Assembly (NCBI GenBank): GCA_029268555.1
Contig: JAQWNN010000058.1
Location: 1-40,053, forward strand
Source of the DNA: Flavobacteriaceae bacterium
Lineage (GTDB): Bacteria; Bacteroidota; Bacteroidia; Flavobacteriales; Flavobacteriaceae
Direction: 5' to 3'
DNA: 40,053 nt
The position numbers and the translations under genes were made by a program. Shown one piece after another: positions 27,065 through 37,410 of this stretch (position 1 is the first letter of the stretch; the number at the start of each line of letters is the position of its first letter). The notes under the pieces are model-generated. The model was given only the letters and a program-made list of their open reading frames with translations, was not told the DNA's origin and searched no databases.

Positions 27065-27852
27065 GTACATTTGAATCCTTGATTTTAGGAATTATTCAGG
27101 GTCTAACAGAGTTTTTACCGATATCATCAAGTGGACATTTAGAAATCGGAAAAGTAATCTTTGGATCTGAAGAAATAGGTGAAGAAAGTTTGTTTTTAAC
27201 CCTTACTCTCCATCTAGGTACAGCCCTTAGTACACTTGTTGTTTTCCGTCAAGACATAATGGATTTGCTCAGGGGAATATTTTCATCCAAGAAAAATGTC
27301 AGTCATATATTTATTCTAAAAATTATCATCTCCATGATACCTGCTGTAATCGTTGGTTTATTTTTTGAAAAACAAATTTCAGTTTTGTTTGATCAAAATT
27401 TAATATTGGTGGGGAGTATGTTAGTATTGACAGGTATTATTCTCTTTTGGGCTGAAAGAATTCCTAAGGCCGATGGAGAAGTATCGAATCGGAAAGCATT
27501 ATTTATAGGACTTTTTCAGGCCATTGCAATACTCCCAGGGATTTCACGAAGTGGATCTACTATCGCTGGGGCATTAATTCTTGGTATAGATCGTGAGAAA
27601 GCAGCTCGGTTCTCATTTTTAATGGTTCTGCCTTTGATTTTTGGTAGTATGGCTAAGTCTTTACTTGACTTTAAAGGTATACCAGAGCAATTGGAAATAA
27701 TACCACTTACCTTAGGATTTTTCGCTTCACTTATTACCGGTATCTTTGCCTGTAAATGGATGATTTCACTTGTTAAAAAAAGTCAATTAATTTATTTTAG
27801 CTTCTACTGTTTTGCCGTGGGTGGAATTAGTTTGTTTTATGGATTTTTTTAA
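27061..27852 (+). CDS. uppP: Undecaprenyl-diphosphatase
   Basis: IIQGLTEFLPISSSGHLEIG, AILPGISRSGSTIAGALILGIDREKAARFSFLMVLP. Confidence 0.95.
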   Translation: MSTFESLILGIIQGLTEFLPISSSGHLEIGKVIFGSEEIGEESLFLTLTLHLGTALSTLVVFRQDIMDLLRGIFSSKKNVSHIFILKIIISMIPAVIVGLFFEKQISVLFDQNLILVGSMLVLTGIILFWAERIPKADGEVSNRKALFIGLFQAIAILPGISRSGSTIAGALILGIDREKAARFSFLMVLPLIFGSMAKSLLDFKGIPEQLEIIPLTLGFFASLITGIFACKWMISLVKKSQLIYFSFYCFAVGGISLFYGFF

Positions 27853-28573
27853 ACAATCATATAATGCGGAATCTCTCTTAGAGGGTGAGTTGTTGCTCAT
27901 TGACAAACCTATGGGATGGACTTCTTTTCAAGCCGTTAATAAAATACGTTGGCACTTAAAAAATGAAACTGGTTTAAAGAAATTAAAAGTAGGTCATGCA
28001 GGAACTTTAGATCCGCTTGCAACTGGTTTGCTTTTGATTTGTACTGGAAAAAAAACCAAGTCCATTGAAACTTATCAAAAGAAAGAAAAGGAATATGTAG
28101 GAACTTTTTTTTTGGGAGCAACTACACCTTCTTATGATCTTGAAACCGAAAGAGATCATTCATATCCCACGGAACATATAACTAAACAACTCATCCTAGA
28201 TGCATCTAAAAAATTTATAGGGGAAATTGAACAATACCCCCCTACATTTTCTGCTTTAAAAAAAGAAGGAAAACGATTATATGAATATGCTCGCGAGGGA
28301 CTGAAACCTGAGATAAAGCTTCGTAATGTATTAATTTCAGAATTTAAAATTGGAAAAATTAAACTTCCCGAGATTGAGTTTTTAGTTCGATGCAGTAAAG
28401 GAACTTACATTCGAAGTTTAGCTCACGATTTTGGGAAAGTACTGCAATCTGGCGGTCATCTTATTTACTTAAGACGAACTAAAATTGGTACTTTTAGTAT
28501 TGAGGATTCTTATCATATGAATAGTGTTTATGATGAAAATTCACCAAAAAATATTAGCATAAAATTAAATTGA
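27839..28573 (+). CDS. truB: tRNA pseudouridine(55) synthase
   Basis: [76 protein letters not shown]. Likely start ATG 27839 (MDFFKQ). Confidence 0.95.
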   Translation: MDFFKQSYNAESLLEGELLLIDKPMGWTSFQAVNKIRWHLKNETGLKKLKVGHAGTLDPLATGLLLICTGKKTKSIETYQKKEKEYVGTFFLGATTPSYDLETERDHSYPTEHITKQLILDASKKFIGEIEQYPPTFSALKKEGKRLYEYAREGLKPEIKLRNVLISEFKIGKIKLPEIEFLVRCSKGTYIRSLAHDFGKVLQSGGHLIYLRRTKIGTFSIEDSYHMNSVYDENSPKNISIKLN

Positions 28574-28581
28574 AAATTCAA

Positions 28582-29583
28582 ATGAAAAAAAGTCTTGATT
28601 TTATCCAGGGGGAACTAAGTAAATTAGGATATATTTCGGCTCCAGTAGACAAGAGCACTGACTTACCTAAAGCCATTCAAAAACTTAAAAAAGAAAAAAA
28701 TGCTGTCCTTTTAGCCCACTATTATCAGGACCCAGCGATTCAAGAATTGGCTGATTATCTTGGTGATAGTCTCTATTTAGCACAACAGGCAGCAAAAATA
28801 GAAGCTGATGTAATAGTATTTGCAGGTGTTCACTTTATGGCTGAAACTGCCAAGATTATAAATCCTACTAAAAAAGTTTTGCTGCCAGATCTTAAAGCAG
28901 GATGCTCACTAGCTGATTCTTGTCCCCCAGCTGATTTTGCCATATTTAAAGCGCAGTATCCTAATGCCGTAGTGGTAACTTATATCAATTGCTCAGCAGA
29001 AATAAAAGCGTTGAGTGATATTGTGTGTACCTCAAGTAATGCAGTAAAGGTTATTGAAAGTATTTCAAAAGACAGAGAAATTATTTTTGCTCCAGATAAA
29101 AACTTAGGACGCTATTTAATTCAAAAGACCGGTAGAGAGATGTTTTTATGGGATGGTGCTTGTATTGTCCACGAAGCCTTTTCATTTGAAAAAATTATAA
29201 TATTAGCCAAAGAAAATCCCAAAGCTAAATTTATTGCTCATCCTGAAAGTGAATCTCAAATATTAGATATTGCACATTATATAGGAAGCACCTCTGGACT
29301 GCTTCGCTACGTTCAAGAAGATTCATCAACAAGCTATATTGTTGCAACTGAATCAGGCATACTGCATGAAATGCAAAAATGCTGCCCTGAAAAAATATTT
29401 ATTCCAGCCCCTGTTGAAGACGACACTTGTGCATGTAGTGAATGTGCATTTATGAAGCTCAATACGCTTGAAAAACTCTACACCTGTTTGGTCTATGGAC
29501 TTCCTGAAATTCAATTGGATACTCAATTGATGAGTAAAGCTCGCAAGCCAATTGAACGAATGCTAAATTTAGGGAGGTCATGA
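28582..29583 (+). CDS. nadA: Quinolinate synthase
   Basis: [74 protein letters not shown] at 28582 preferred over TTG 28570. Confidence 0.95.
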   Translation: MKKSLDFIQGELSKLGYISAPVDKSTDLPKAIQKLKKEKNAVLLAHYYQDPAIQELADYLGDSLYLAQQAAKIEADVIVFAGVHFMAETAKIINPTKKVLLPDLKAGCSLADSCPPADFAIFKAQYPNAVVVTYINCSAEIKALSDIVCTSSNAVKVIESISKDREIIFAPDKNLGRYLIQKTGREMFLWDGACIVHEAFSFEKIIILAKENPKAKFIAHPESESQILDIAHYIGSTSGLLRYVQEDSSTSYIVATESGILHEMQKCCPEKIFIPAPVEDDTCACSECAFMKLNTLEKLYTCLVYGLPEIQLDTQLMSKARKPIERMLNLGRS

Positions 29584-31133
29584 CAAAAGATGTCTTAGTA
29601 ATTGGTACGGGGATCTCTGGTTTGACCTATGCAATTCAAATTGCGGAAGAAAATCCCAATGTATCCATGGTTTTGATTTCTAAGAGTGATATGAAAGAAG
29701 GAAATACCCGCTATGCACAGGGAGGTATAGCTGTTGTTTCAAACTTTAAAAAAGATTCTTTTGAAAAACATATAGAGGATACACTAACTGCTGGAGCGGG
29801 CACTTGTGATCCAGAAGTTGTGAAATTTGTAATTGAAGAAGGATACGAAAGGGTAAAAGAACTCATAGAATGGGGAGCTCAGTTTGACAAAAAAAGAAAA
29901 AAATTGGATTTGGCAAAAGAGGCTGGGCACTCTGAAAAACGGATTGTACATTTCAAAGACCAAACAGGGCAGCACATCCAAGAAGCACTACTTATAAAAA
30001 TAAAAACCTATCCAAATATTGAACTTCTAGAGCAGCATACACTCGTAGATTTAATCACAGATCACCACTCAAAAGAAAAAGTGAACCGTTGTTACGGTGC
30101 CTATGTCATTTCACAAGAAGAAGAAAAAATTAAAAAAATTACATCCAAAATTACGGTCTTATCTACGGGCGGAGCGGGTAGTTTATTTGCGCATTCAACA
30201 AATCCAGAAATTTCTACTGGAGATGGCCTGGGTGCAGCATACAGAGCTCGCGTACTAATGGAAGGACTCCCATATGTACAATTTCATCCTACTGCGCTTC
30301 AACCTAAGGTTAACGGTCATACGTTTCTTATCACAGAAGCTGTCCGTGGAGCTGGAGGTAAATTAGTTAATATGCAGGGAGAAAGGTTTATGGTAAAAAA
30401 TGATTCACGGGCAGAGTTGGCTCCACGAGATATAGTTGCGCGTGAAATTCAAAAAGAAATTGAAAATCAAAAAGAAGAATTTGTTTGGCTTGATGGATCA
30501 GGAATTGATAAAAAACAATGGAAGAACCATTTCCCAACCATTCTAGAAACCTGTAAAAATCTTGGAATTGAATTACCTGAAGAGCCAATACCTGTAGTTC
30601 CAGCAGCACATTATTTCTGTGGTGGAATCAAAGTTAACAAGAAAAGTGAATCACAACTTAAAGGGCTTTATGCCATTGGAGAATGCAGTGCCACTGGACT
30701 TCATGGAACCAATAGACTCGCTTCAAACTCTTTGTTAGAATCTTTAGTTTTTGCTCAAAGAGCGGCACAAGACACCCTTCTGGCACTTCGAAAAAAACTT
30801 CCAAATAAAGCTTTTTACAATGCTATTCCACAATGGAACGGAGATGGATACTCCAATAGTATCGAAATTCAAGAGATCAAAAAATACCGAAATGAGCTAC
30901 AAGAATTAATGACCAAATATGTAGGGATTTTTAAAACAAATAATGGCTTAAAAATTGCTGAAAATCGAATTGATCAAATTTATAAAGCAATTAATTCAAT
31001 TTACAATAAAAATAAGCTTACTTATGGTCTTTGTGAACTTAGAAACATGGTCAGTATTGCCTATCTGATTACAAAACAGTCTCAGGGAATTACACAAAAC
31101 CAAGGGGTTTTTTATAATCATGATTATGCCTAA
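29580..31133 (+). CDS. nadB: L-aspartate oxidase
   Basis: [83 protein letters not shown]. Confidence 0.95.
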   Translation: MTKDVLVIGTGISGLTYAIQIAEENPNVSMVLISKSDMKEGNTRYAQGGIAVVSNFKKDSFEKHIEDTLTAGAGTCDPEVVKFVIEEGYERVKELIEWGAQFDKKRKKLDLAKEAGHSEKRIVHFKDQTGQHIQEALLIKIKTYPNIELLEQHTLVDLITDHHSKEKVNRCYGAYVISQEEEKIKKITSKITVLSTGGAGSLFAHSTNPEISTGDGLGAAYRARVLMEGLPYVQFHPTALQPKVNGHTFLITEAVRGAGGKLVNMQGERFMVKNDSRAELAPRDIVAREIQKEIENQKEEFVWLDGSGIDKKQWKNHFPTILETCKNLGIELPEEPIPVVPAAHYFCGGIKVNKKSESQLKGLYAIGECSATGLHGTNRLASNSLLESLVFAQRAAQDTLLALRKKLPNKAFYNAIPQWNGDGYSNSIEIQEIKKYRNELQELMTKYVGIFKTNNGLKIAENRIDQIYKAINSIYNKNKLTYGLCELRNMVSIAYLITKQSQGITQNQGVFYNHDYA

Positions 31134-31989
31134 AGACTATTATAAATTACATCAAACTCAATTTGAGACATTTATAGACTCGGCTTTAAAAGAAGATATT
31201 GGAAGCGGAGACCACAGTAGTATCTCCTGTATTGATAATCAAAGTAAGAGTACAGCAGTCTTGCTTACCAAACAAGACGGAATCCTTGCTGGATTGGATT
31301 TGGCAGCACAAATTTTCATCCGATATGACCCTTTGCTGGAATTTAAACCCTTGGCAGTGGACGGTTCTAAAATTGTAGTCGGTTCGCATGTTTTTACGAT
31401 AAGTGGAGCTACTCAATCCATTTTAGCTACTGAACGTCTCGTACTCAATACCCTTCAAAGAATGAGTGGTATTGCTACTTTGACCCATAAACTTAGCGAA
31501 AAAATAAAGCACACCTCATGTAAATTATTGGACACAAGAAAGACAACTCCCAATTTTCGTTATGCAGAAAAATGGGCTGTTCATATTGGAGGGGGTACTA
31601 ATCATCGAATGGGACTTTTCGATGCACTAATAATCAAAGATAATCATGTAGATTTTTGTGGTGGAATGAACCAAGCACTTCAAAAAACAGCAGCCTATTT
31701 AGAACAGTTAGATGTATCCTTAGATGTAGTAGTAGAGTGTAGAAATGCCAAAGAAATAGAACAAACTCTTCCTTTTTCATTCGTAAGTAGAATTCTTTTA
31801 GACAATCATAGTATTCCAGAATTGAGAAGGGCTTTGCATCAAATTAATCAAAAAAAACCAACTGAAGCATCTGGAAACATCAATGAAGAAAATTTATTAG
31901 CCGTTGCAGAAACAGGAGTGAATTATATTTCAATGGGTGCCTTAACTTATAATGCAAAAAGTATCGACTTAAGTTTAAAGGCTTTCTGA
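31120..31989 (+). CDS. nadC: Nicotinate-nucleotide pyrophosphorylase (carboxylating)
   Basis: EDIGSGDHSS, ERLVLNTLQRMSGIATLT, DTRKTTPNFRYAEKWAVHIGGGTNHRMGLFDALIIKDNH, VVECRNAKE. Overlaps nadB by 14 bp. Confidence 0.95.
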   Translation: MIMPKDYYKLHQTQFETFIDSALKEDIGSGDHSSISCIDNQSKSTAVLLTKQDGILAGLDLAAQIFIRYDPLLEFKPLAVDGSKIVVGSHVFTISGATQSILATERLVLNTLQRMSGIATLTHKLSEKIKHTSCKLLDTRKTTPNFRYAEKWAVHIGGGTNHRMGLFDALIIKDNHVDFCGGMNQALQKTAAYLEQLDVSLDVVVECRNAKEIEQTLPFSFVSRILLDNHSIPELRRALHQINQKKPTEASGNINEENLLAVAETGVNYISMGALTYNAKSIDLSLKAF

Positions 31990-32068
31990 TATAGATAAGA
32001 ATTAAACCTGCACATGACATGAGTTGAGATTGTTCCTTTTAGAGTCTAATAAATTCTGCTTTAATTTT

Positions 32069-32076
32069 TATATTTG
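32069..32076 (+). promoter_or_regulatory. Candidate -7 element (TATATTTG) upstream of pyrH
   Basis: TTAATTTTTATATTTGTTTTTAC; TAnnTTTG match, weak -33. Confidence 0.35.
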
Positions 32077-32093
32077 TTTTTACATTTTTATAT

Positions 32094-32801
32094 ATGAAAT
32101 ACAAAAGAATCCTTTTAAAACTTAGTGGTGAAGCACTCATGGGAGATAAAACCCATGGTATTGATCCGGTTAAAATTGACACTTACGCTAAAGAAATCAA
32201 AAAAGTTTTTGATAAGCGTATGCAGATAGCTATCGTTATAGGAGGAGGAAATATATTTAGAGTTATATCAGGTGCCAGCAAAGGAATGGATAGAGTGCAA
32301 GCAGATTATATGGGAATGCTTGCCACTGTTATCAATGGTTTGGCACTTCAAAGTGCTTTAGAAAGCAACAATGTTCCTACACGACTTCAAACAGCTATAA
32401 AAATTGAAGCTATTGCCGAGCCTTTTATCAAAAGAAAAGCAACACGACATCTTGAAAAAGGTCGAGTCGTTATTTTTGGTTCTGGTACTGGAAATCCCTA
32501 TTTTACAACAGATTCAGCTGCTGTATTAAGAGCGATTGAAATTGATGCGGATGTCATCCTTAAAGGAACCAGAGTTGACGGGATTTACACGGAGGACCCA
32601 GAAAAAAATCACAAAGCCACAAAATTTGACAATCTTTCTTTTGATGAAGTACTGAAAAAAGGACTCAAAATAATGGACACTACCGCCTTTACTTTGAGCC
32701 AAGAAAATAAATTACCCATAATAGTTTTCGATATGAATAAACCAAATAATTTAGATAACGTATTAAAGGGAAAAAATGTAGGAACTAGAGTTGATCTTTA
32801 A
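32094..32801 (+). CDS. pyrH: UMP kinase
   Basis: [69 protein letters not shown]. Confidence 0.96.
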   Translation: MKYKRILLKLSGEALMGDKTHGIDPVKIDTYAKEIKKVFDKRMQIAIVIGGGNIFRVISGASKGMDRVQADYMGMLATVINGLALQSALESNNVPTRLQTAIKIEAIAEPFIKRKATRHLEKGRVVIFGSGTGNPYFTTDSAAVLRAIEIDADVILKGTRVDGIYTEDPEKNHKATKFDNLSFDEVLKKGLKIMDTTAFTLSQENKLPIIVFDMNKPNNLDNVLKGKNVGTRVDL

Positions 32802-32806
32802 TTAGT

Positions 32807-33367
32807 ATGCCCATGGAAGACGAAATTAATTTTATCGTAGATGCAACCAGAGAAAGTATGGAAAACTCCATCTTACATTTGGAAAAGGAAATGCTCAATA
32901 TCAGAGCTGGAAAAGCAAATCCTATAATGCTCTCTACTGTAAAAGTTGAATATTATGGCACCCCAACACCGCTTTCTCAAGTTGCCAATATCAATACACC
33001 AGATGCAAGAACTTTAACTGTTCAACCTTGGGAAAAAACCCTTTTGGCTGATATTGAAAAAGCGATTTTAGTTGCCAATTTAGGCTTTAATCCAATGAAT
33101 AATGGGGAATCTATCATTATCAATATCCCCCCATTAACTGAAGAACGTCGTAGAGACCTGGCAAAGCTTGCTAAGATAGAATCTGAAAACGCAAAGATTG
33201 TAATTCGATCAGCTAGAAAAGATGCCAACAATGAAATTAAAAAATCAGACAGCTCAGAAGATATCCAAAACAACTTTGAAATAGATATTCAAAATTTAAC
33301 AGATGAATTCATTCAAAAGGTTGATCAGATTTTTCAATTAAAAGAAAAAGAAATTTTAACTGTTTAG
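32807..33367 (+). CDS. frr: Ribosome recycling factor
   Basis: MENSILHLEKEMLNIRAGKANPIMLSTVKVEYYGTPTPLSQVANI, PPLTEERRRDLAKLAK. ATG at 32807 or 32813. Confidence 0.95.
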   Translation: MPMEDEINFIVDATRESMENSILHLEKEMLNIRAGKANPIMLSTVKVEYYGTPTPLSQVANINTPDARTLTVQPWEKTLLADIEKAILVANLGFNPMNNGESIIINIPPLTEERRRDLAKLAKIESENAKIVIRSARKDANNEIKKSDSSEDIQNNFEIDIQNLTDEFIQKVDQIFQLKEKEILTV

Positions 33368-33406
33368 GATAAGATTACTTCGACCATATACAGCTGCTAG
33401 GGCTTC

Positions 33407-35779
33407 ATGAAAAATAAAAAAGAATCAAATGTTTGGGGCCTTGTAGCTCGACTTATTTTAAGGAATCGTTTTATCCTTTTGGCAGCCATACTCGGTATGA
33501 CTTTTTTCTGGGCGACTCAGTGGAAGCATATGAAGTTCACCTTTACCGAGGCAAACCTACTCCCTGACAGTCATCCTGAAAATATACTCTATAAATCTTT
33601 TACAGAAATCTTTGGAGAGGAGGGTAATGTCATAGTGATTGCATTACAAGATGATTTATTTTTTACCCCACAAAAAAGGAATGCCTGGCGAGAATTAAAC
33701 AGTCAAATAAATTCCTTTACTGAAATTGAAATGGTCATATCAACGGATAATTTACAGGAGTTAATTAAGGATGAAAAAAATAAAAAATTAGTACTCCAAG
33801 AAGTCCCTCTTTCTTTGGCTAAAGACTCTTCTGATATTTTAAAATTTAAGGAAAAATTATTCCTAGAGTTACCATTTTACAACAATCTAATTTTTGATGT
33901 AGAAACTAACACAGTAAGATCTGTGGTCTATATGAATCCTGAAATTATAAATACCGCTAAGCGTAAAAATTTCATTTTCGATCAGTTTATACCTCTAATT
34001 AATTCCTTTGAAGAAAAAATATCTACAGACGTTCATGTTTCTGGAATGCCCTATATCCGTACTCTTAATGCACAGAATATTGTCGACGAAATTGGCCTTT
34101 TTGTCTTAGGGGCAACCCTTGTCACCTCTTTGATTTTCTTTTTGTTTTTCAGGTCATTTAGAGCAACTTTTATCTCTTTGTTTGTCGTTGCAATTGGAGT
34201 AATGTGGGCTTTTGGAATCCTGGGATGGCTTGGGTATGAAATTACTGTGCTTACTGCTTTAATTCCACCCTTGATCATTGTCATAGGGGTGCCAAATTGT
34301 ATTTTCTTAATCAATAAATACCAGCAAGAAATTGCAAAACACAGTAATCAAGCCAAGTCTTTGCAACGAGTAATTGTTAAGGTAGGAAACGCCACCTTGA
34401 TGACCAATCTGACCACAGCATCAGGATTTGCAACATTTATACTAACCAATAGTAAAATTCTGAAAGAGTTTGGTGTTGTAGCCTCAATCAATATTATCTC
34501 TATCTTTATATTATCCTTACTGATTATTCCGATTACTTATAGTTTAATGTCGCTCCCAAAAAAGAAGCACCTTAAACACCTCAAAAATAAATCTATAGAC
34601 TATTTTGTTCGGTGGATGGAAAATAAGGTGAGAAAAAAAAGAGTCAACGTTTACATTGTCTCCTTAATTGGTCTCATCATTGGAATCACTGGAATATATC
34701 AAATAAAAATTTCTGGCAGTCTTATAGAAGATATGCCCAAATCTGCAGATTTTTTTCAAGACATCCGCTTTTTTGATAAGAGTTTCAATGGAATTGTACC
34801 TGTTGAAATTTGGGTTGATAGCAGAAGGGAAAATGGTATTGTAAAACCTGCTACTCTCCAAAGGATGAATCGACTTCATGAGACCATAGGAGAAATACCA
34901 GAACTCGCCCCTCCACTATCAGTAGTGAATGCGGTAAAATTTGCAAAGCAAGCCTATTATAACGGTAACCCTAACTACTTCTCATTGCCAACCTCTCAAG
35001 AAAATAGTTTTATCTATCCATATCTTAATAATGTAAAAGGTAATGATCAACTGATTAATGGTTATGTGGATTCCACAGGTCAATTTGGCAGAATCACCAC
35101 CTACATGAAAGATATTGGAACAGAACGAATGGAAATTATAGAATCGGATCTCCGAGGAGCTATAGCTAAAATTTTTCCAAAAAAAAGGTATGGTGCAGAA
35201 ATAACTGGTAAAGCTTTACTTTTCCTGAAGGGTACAAAATATCTAATCAATAATTTGATTCTCTCATTAAGTCTTGCTATTCTTTTAATTGCACTTTTTA
35301 TGGCCTTTCTTTTCCGGTCTTTCAAAATGATTATTATTTCTTTAATCCCGAATTTACTCCCTCTTATTATTACCGCAGGAGTTATGGGTTTTACAGGGAT
35401 ACCTTTAAAACCTTCAACAATTTTAGTGTTCAGTATTGCTTTTGGAATTTCTGTTGACGACACCATTCACTTTTTGGCAAAATACCGACAGGAACTTATT
35501 GCCAATGGCTGGAAAATAAACAAAGCTGTATTTGCCGCATTACGTGAGACTGGAATCAGTATGTTTTACACTTCAATAGTACTTTTCTTTGGTTTTTCGG
35601 TATTCATGACTTCTAATTTTGGAGGGACTCAAGCATTGGGAGGTTTAGTTGCAGTAACACTTTTAATGGCAATGCTCGCTAATCTTATATTACTTCCTTC
35701 GCTTCTTATTTCTTTAGAAGATACAATTAGTAATGACAAGGTCCTCAAAAAACCAAAAATTGAAATTTTAGATGCGTAA
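33407..35779 (+). CDS. MMPL/RND-family membrane protein (SSD-like)
   Basis: 790 aa, two repeats of a large soluble loop plus TM block; GISVDDTIHFLAKYRQE, TALIPPLIIVIGVPNCIFLINKY. Confidence 0.88.
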   Translation: MKNKKESNVWGLVARLILRNRFILLAAILGMTFFWATQWKHMKFTFTEANLLPDSHPENILYKSFTEIFGEEGNVIVIALQDDLFFTPQKRNAWRELNSQINSFTEIEMVISTDNLQELIKDEKNKKLVLQEVPLSLAKDSSDILKFKEKLFLELPFYNNLIFDVETNTVRSVVYMNPEIINTAKRKNFIFDQFIPLINSFEEKISTDVHVSGMPYIRTLNAQNIVDEIGLFVLGATLVTSLIFFLFFRSFRATFISLFVVAIGVMWAFGILGWLGYEITVLTALIPPLIIVIGVPNCIFLINKYQQEIAKHSNQAKSLQRVIVKVGNATLMTNLTTASGFATFILTNSKILKEFGVVASINIISIFILSLLIIPITYSLMSLPKKKHLKHLKNKSIDYFVRWMENKVRKKRVNVYIVSLIGLIIGITGIYQIKISGSLIEDMPKSADFFQDIRFFDKSFNGIVPVEIWVDSRRENGIVKPATLQRMNRLHETIGEIPELAPPLSVVNAVKFAKQAYYNGNPNYFSLPTSQENSFIYPYLNNVKGNDQLINGYVDSTGQFGRITTYMKDIGTERMEIIESDLRGAIAKIFPKKRYGAEITGKALLFLKGTKYLINNLILSLSLAILLIALFMAFLFRSFKMIIISLIPNLLPLIITAGVMGFTGIPLKPSTILVFSIAFGISVDDTIHFLAKYRQELIANGWKINKAVFAALRETGISMFYTSIVLFFGFSVFMTSNFGGTQALGGLVAVTLLMAMLANLILLPSLLISLEDTISNDKVLKKPKIEILDA

Positions 35780-35819
35780 GTGAAACCTTCCAAGGGAAAA
35801 GTTTTTTCTGAAATAAACT

Positions 35820-35827
35820 TATCTTTG
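35820..35827 (+). promoter_or_regulatory. Candidate -7 element (TATCTTTG) upstream of asnS
   Basis: AAATAAACTTATCTTTGAATTGC; perfect TAnnTTTG, about 100 nt before the asnS ATG. Confidence 0.4.
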
Positions 35828-35928
35828 AATTGCTAATACACACTAAAGCAAATCATAAGTATGAAATTTAATTTAGGTCACAGATCTTTGCGTTTAATTT
35901 CAATCTCAAACTGTCAAATAACAAAACA

Positions 35929-37362
35929 ATGAATGGAAAAAAGATAAAATCTATATTAGAATCCAATACTACTGGCCAAATATACTCTGTTCAAGGCTGG
36001 GTAAGAACCTTTCGAGCCAATCGTTTTATCGCACTAAATGATGGATCTACTATAGAAAATCTTCAATGTATAGTAGATTTCGAAAAGCTTGATGAAAGTG
36101 TGTTGAAGCAAATTACTACAGGTGCAGCCTTAAGGCTGATTGGGAAACTATTGGTAAGTAAAGGTATTGGTCAAAGCGTTGAACTTGAAGTCTCAAATTT
36201 AATTATTCTAGGTTCATCTGATCCTAAGCAATATCCCATTCAACCTAAAAAACACAGCTTAGAATTCCTTCGAGAAAAAGCACATTTAAGAGTTCGGACT
36301 ACTACTTTCTCTGCGGTCATGCGAATTCGTTCTGTCCTATCTTTTGCCGTACATCAATTTTTTAAAGAAGAGGGATTTTTTTATGTTAATACGCCCATAA
36401 TCACAGGAAATGATGCTGAAGGTGCTGGAGAAATGTTTAGAGTATCCACTCTTAATCCTAATAACCCGCCTTTAAACAAAGAAGGAAAACTTGATTATAA
36501 AAAAGATTTTTTTGGTAAAGAAACAAAACTAACTGTTTCGGGACAATTAGAAGCTGAAGCTTACGCACTTGCACTAGGTGATGTTTACACTTTTGGACCC
36601 ACATTTAGAGCCGAAAATTCTAATACTACTCGACATTTGGCAGAGTTCTGGATGATTGAACCTGAAATGGCATTCTATGATCTAAACGATAATATGAATT
36701 TAGCAGAAAAGTTTATAACATATGTTCTCAAAAATGTCTTGAGTTCCTGCGAAAAGGACTTGAAATTTTTAGATGAAAGATTTGCCAAAGAAGAAAGTGC
36801 CAAGCCTCAGCATCAAAGAAGTGAAATGGGATTGCTTGAGAAAATTCAATTTGTAGTTAATAATGACTTCAAACGTATCACTTACACAGAGGCAATAGCT
36901 ATTTTGAAGGACTCTAAACCCAACAAAAAGAAAAAATTTCAGTATGCAGTAAGTGAATGGGGTATTGACTTACAGAGTGAACACGAAAGATTCTTAGTCG
37001 AAAAATATTTTAATTGTCCTGTCATTCTTTACGATTATCCTGCTAATATAAAGGCATTTTATATGCGTAGAAATGACGATGGGAAAACAGTACGCGCCAT
37101 GGACATCCTATTCCCAGGAATTGGAGAGATTGTTGGAGGATCACAACGTGAAGAACGTTTGGAGGTCTTAGAACAGCGTATCAAAGAAATGGATATTGAT
37201 GCTAAGGAGCTCTGGTGGTACTTAGATCTTAGAAAGTTTGGCAGTGTTCCTCACAGTGGCTTTGGTCTTGGATTTGAGCGCTTAGTTCAATTTACAACAG
37301 GTATGGGTAATATACGAGATGTAATTCCTTTTCCTAGAACACCTCAAAATGCAGCATTCTAA
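35929..37362 (+). CDS. asnS: Asparaginyl-tRNA synthetase
   Basis: VQGWVRTFRANRFIALNDGST, FTFGPTFRAENSNTTRHLAEFWMIEPEMAF, GFGLGFERLVQFTTGMGNIRDVIPFPRTP. Confidence 0.96.
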   Translation: MNGKKIKSILESNTTGQIYSVQGWVRTFRANRFIALNDGSTIENLQCIVDFEKLDESVLKQITTGAALRLIGKLLVSKGIGQSVELEVSNLIILGSSDPKQYPIQPKKHSLEFLREKAHLRVRTTTFSAVMRIRSVLSFAVHQFFKEEGFFYVNTPIITGNDAEGAGEMFRVSTLNPNNPPLNKEGKLDYKKDFFGKETKLTVSGQLEAEAYALALGDVYTFGPTFRAENSNTTRHLAEFWMIEPEMAFYDLNDNMNLAEKFITYVLKNVLSSCEKDLKFLDERFAKEESAKPQHQRSEMGLLEKIQFVVNNDFKRITYTEAIAILKDSKPNKKKKFQYAVSEWGIDLQSEHERFLVEKYFNCPVILYDYPANIKAFYMRRNDDGKTVRAMDILFPGIGEIVGGSQREERLEVLEQRIKEMDIDAKELWWYLDLRKFGSVPHSGFGLGFERLVQFTTGMGNIRDVIPFPRTPQNAAF

Positions 37363-37410
37363 ATAATTAAAATGTAAATCTTCTATCTTTATATCATTTA
37401 TTACCACCCT

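Noticed and set aside
35101-35466. 121-aa - strand ORF inside the MMPL gene
   Set aside because: Antisense shadow of a conserved membrane protein; low-complexity Ile/Lys/Arg composition.
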